DNA of 6,917 nucleotides from CAZDHT01 sp964505325 (GTDB lineage Bacteria; Planctomycetota; PUPC01): the NCBI GenBank assembly GCA_964505325.1, contig CAZDHT010000272.1, positions 1 to 6,917 of the forward strand, read 5' to 3'. Below are positions 5,618 through 6,917 of this stretch, one piece after another. The notes under the pieces were generated by a model. That model made no database searches. It was given only the letters and a program-made list of their open reading frames with translations, and was not told the DNA's origin. The position numbers and the translations under genes were made by a program. Positions within the stretch are counted from its first letter, which is position 1. Each line of letters opens with the position of its first letter.

Positions 5618-5680
5618 CGGTGGGGCAGGCATTCCTGCCTGCCCGGCGGCGGACAAGAATGTCCGCCCCACCGTTTTGTT
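5618..5680 (+). terminator. Likely Rho-independent terminator (branched hairpin plus T-tract)
   Basis: CGGTGGGG (5618-5625) pairs perfectly with CCCCACCG (5666-5673), and TTTTGTTG begins at the next base. Inside this 8-bp closing stem two more hairpins can form, making a three-armed fold. It lies 36 nt after the corrinoid gene stop, a natural place to end that transcript. The shape is unlike a simple terminator, so it could also be a repeat element that happens to terminate. Confidence 0.55.
5623..5667. repeat. Tandem palindromes, REP-like repeat
   Basis: Two perfect 8-bp stems lie side by side. GGGCAGGC (5623-5630) pairs with GCCTGCCC (5637-5644) around ATTCCT, and GGCGGACA (5648-5655) pairs with TGTCCGCC (5660-5667) around AGAA. 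Both compete with the 8-bp stem that closes the whole unit. Such paired palindromes in a gap between genes are typical of dispersed REP-type repeats. I recall similar strings from planctomycete-like genomes but cannot check copy number. Confidence 0.65.
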
Positions 5681-5699
5681 GTAGTTCCTTAGACAGGAT

Positions 5700-5727
5700 G
5701 TAACACTTCAGCCATTTGAAGCGTTAC
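5700..5727. repeat. Hairpin containing inverted copy B of the 22-bp repeat
   Basis: GTAACACTTCA (5700-5710) and TGAAGCGTTAC (5717-5727) pair at 10 of 11 positions around a 6-nt loop; the mismatch can be a wobble pair in one RNA strand. The segment 5700-5721 matches the reverse complement of 109-130 at 20 of 22 positions. Both copies occur only in the non-genic flanks of this window. Confidence 0.65.
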
Positions 5728-5904
5728 GACAAGATTAACAGGATCGACAGGCCCGCCTCCCGCTCCGCGCGCGTACCGCCGCTGCACCTCGGCGCCTGGC
5801 TCGTCCCGTTCCTCCCCGAGACCCAGTCTGGAGAAAGGGCGCGTGGTCGCCGGCGCGGCCTGGGACCGGCCGCCAATCCCGTTCATCCTGTCAAAAGGGG
5901 ACAA
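5728..5904. other. Intergenic GC-rich stretch, no gene recognised
   Basis: Together with the repeats before it, this makes up a 322-bp gap between the corrinoid and pseudouridine-synthase genes. The edges carry short ACAGGAT motifs: AACAGGATCGACAGG at 5738-5752, and its relative on the minus strand at 5884-5892 (CATCCTGTC). Another lies at 5693-5699. The middle (5751-5880) is very GC-rich and open in the frame of the next gene, but has no ATG, GTG or TTG there and no conserved pattern I recognise. A long minus-strand open frame that covers it is a shadow of the next gene. I see no clear promoter for the following gene. Confidence 0.5.
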
Positions 5905-6917
5905 GTGACCGCCAAGCCACCCAATGCCGAACGCCCTGTCGAGCGCATCGACGTATTCGACTACCGGGCGCGCAAGTCCATGCCCGGTCGCCGGCTGGAC
6001 GCCTACCTGGCCGCCAAGTTCAAGAACTACTCGCGCTCGCTCCTCACCTCCCTGGTCCGCGAAGGCAAGGTCACCATCAACGGCCAGCCCGTCAAGCCTC
6101 ACTACGAGGTCAAGAGGGGCGACCGAATCCACATCGAACTCCCCGTGTTCGCCCGAATCACCCTCACCCCCGAAAACATCCCCATCGACATCATCCACGA
6201 GGATGAACACATCATCATCATCAACAAGCCGGCCGACATCATCGTCCATCCGGCGCGAAGTCACATGAGCGGCACGCTGGTCAACGCTCTCGTCTACTAC
6301 TGTGACACACTGCCGGAATCCGAGGACAAGGTCCGCCCCGGCATCGTCCACCGGCTCGACCGCGACACCACCGGAGTCATGATCGTCGTGAAAGACGAGG
6401 CGTCGCGCGGCTGGATCGGCCGGCAGTTCGAAGCGCGGCGGGTCAAGAAGCGCTACCTCGCCGTGGTCGAGGGCGAGGTCGAGCTGGACTCCGACCTGAT
6501 CGCACTCCCGCTCGCGCGGGACAAGAAGCACCCGGAAAACATGACCGTCGACCGAAGAGAGGGGCGCGACGCCGTCTCCGTCTACACCGTGCTGGAGCGA
6601 TTCGACGGCTTCAGCCTGGTGCGTGTCGAGCCGGAGACCGGCCGGACCCATCAGATCCGCGTGCACTTGGCCGCCATCGGGCATCCGGTGGTCTGCGACG
6701 CGCAGTACGGCCGCCGCGAGGACCTCTCTCTCTCCGACCTCACCGGCGAATCACCCGGGGCGAGCGACGCCGCGCCCCTCATCCGCCGGATGCGTCTCGA
6801 AGCCATCCCGACGGCCTATCTGCTGGTCGAGAGCGGTCGCGCCACGACGGCGCAGTATATGAGTGGCTCCATGCCGATCCCGCGCCACAAGCCCGAGATC
6901 GCCGCGGCGCAAGCGTA
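5905..6917 (+). CDS. RluD-family 23S rRNA pseudouridine synthase (end not reached)
   Basis: 337 codons are visible. An S4 RNA-binding domain (about 28-80) contains GRRLDAYLAAKFKNYSRSLL and VREGKVTINGQPV. The catalytic domain (about 90-300) holds IVHRLDRDTTG (147-157), with D152 as the expected catalytic aspartate, ARRVKKRYLAVVEG at 177-190 and GRTHQIRVHLAAIGHPVVCD (246-265). The enzyme should turn uridines into pseudouridine in 23S rRNA, probably the helix 69 region if it is a true RluD; RluC-like specificity is possible. The GTG start has AGGGG (5896-5900) 4 nt upstream and begins 27 codons before the S4 domain. The last part (about 299-337) departs from the usual histidine-rich ending of the family. 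The window stops at TA, so the protein may end at the very next base. Possible upstream extension has no standard start except TTG 5716. Confidence 0.93.
   Translation, partial: MTAKPPNAERPVERIDVFDYRARKSMPGRRLDAYLAAKFKNYSRSLLTSLVREGKVTINGQPVKPHYEVKRGDRIHIELPVFARITLTPENIPIDIIHEDEHIIIINKPADIIVHPARSHMSGTLVNALVYYCDTLPESEDKVRPGIVHRLDRDTTGVMIVVKDEASRGWIGRQFEARRVKKRYLAVVEGEVELDSDLIALPLARDKKHPENMTVDRREGRDAVSVYTVLERFDGFSLVRVEPETGRTHQIRVHLAAIGHPVVCDAQYGRREDLSLSDLTGESPGASDAAPLIRRMRLEAIPTAYLLVESGRATTAQYMSGSMPIPRHKPEIAAAQA

Noticed and set aside
5590..5618. GGGGTT / AACCCC hairpin before the branched repeat
   Set aside because: Six pairs around a 17-nt loop is weak, and it competes for a base with the stronger adjacent structure.
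5689..6684. 331-codon open frame on the minus strand
   Set aside because: It lies opposite the RluD-family gene, is rich in Asp, Val and Gly as expected from a GC-rich shadow frame, and shows no known motif.
6770..6917. Frameshift near the end of the RluD-like gene
   Set aside because: Neither alternative frame restores a better family match: one stops soon and the other shows no motif. Divergence is the simpler reading.

Overview
The window is about 6.9 kb of GC-rich, tightly packed bacterial chromosome, with nearly all genes on the + strand. The mix suggests an uncultured, probably anaerobic member of the Planctomycetota or a neighbouring PVC group. The clues are a bacterial PC4-like protein beside a sigma-70 factor, a free-standing corrinoid protein, a Gfo/Idh/MocA oxidoreductase and dispersed hairpin repeats. 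This placement is inference; there is no rRNA or marker tree here.

Left end (1-530) is accessory DNA. It holds an 87-bp inverted repeat, one copy of a 22-bp repeat that recurs inverted near 5.7 kb, and the broken N-terminal part of a transposase. A likely promoter then leads into a Gfo/Idh/MocA oxidoreductase (613-1647).

The centre (1683-2975) is a transcription cassette. A near-consensus promoter (TTGACA, 17 bp, TACAAT) drives a PC4/p15-like ssDNA-binding protein and then a sigma-70 factor. The conserved start of the sigma factor is open in frame, but no ATG, GTG or TTG lies upstream of it. An AUC codon 8 nt after a GGAGGA is the best start.

A second near-consensus promoter (2982-3010) begins a very compact unit: apt, tRNA-Arg(CCU), a small lipoprotein and a membrane-anchored TPR protein. 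The apt stop codon touches base 1 of the tRNA. The lipoprotein GTG comes 3 nt after the tRNA, so tRNA processing should leave a nearly leaderless mRNA. A corrinoid protein with a strong Shine-Dalgarno follows (4950-5582).

The 322-bp gap after it holds a branched hairpin with a T-tract (likely terminator), the second copy of the 22-bp repeat in a hairpin, and about 180 bp of GC-rich DNA with no recognised gene. The window ends in an RluD-family pseudouridine synthase (5905 onward), which may end one base beyond the window. I found no CRISPR array, defence island or complete mobile element. The most unusual features are the AUC start and the zero-gap apt/tRNA/lipoprotein junctions.
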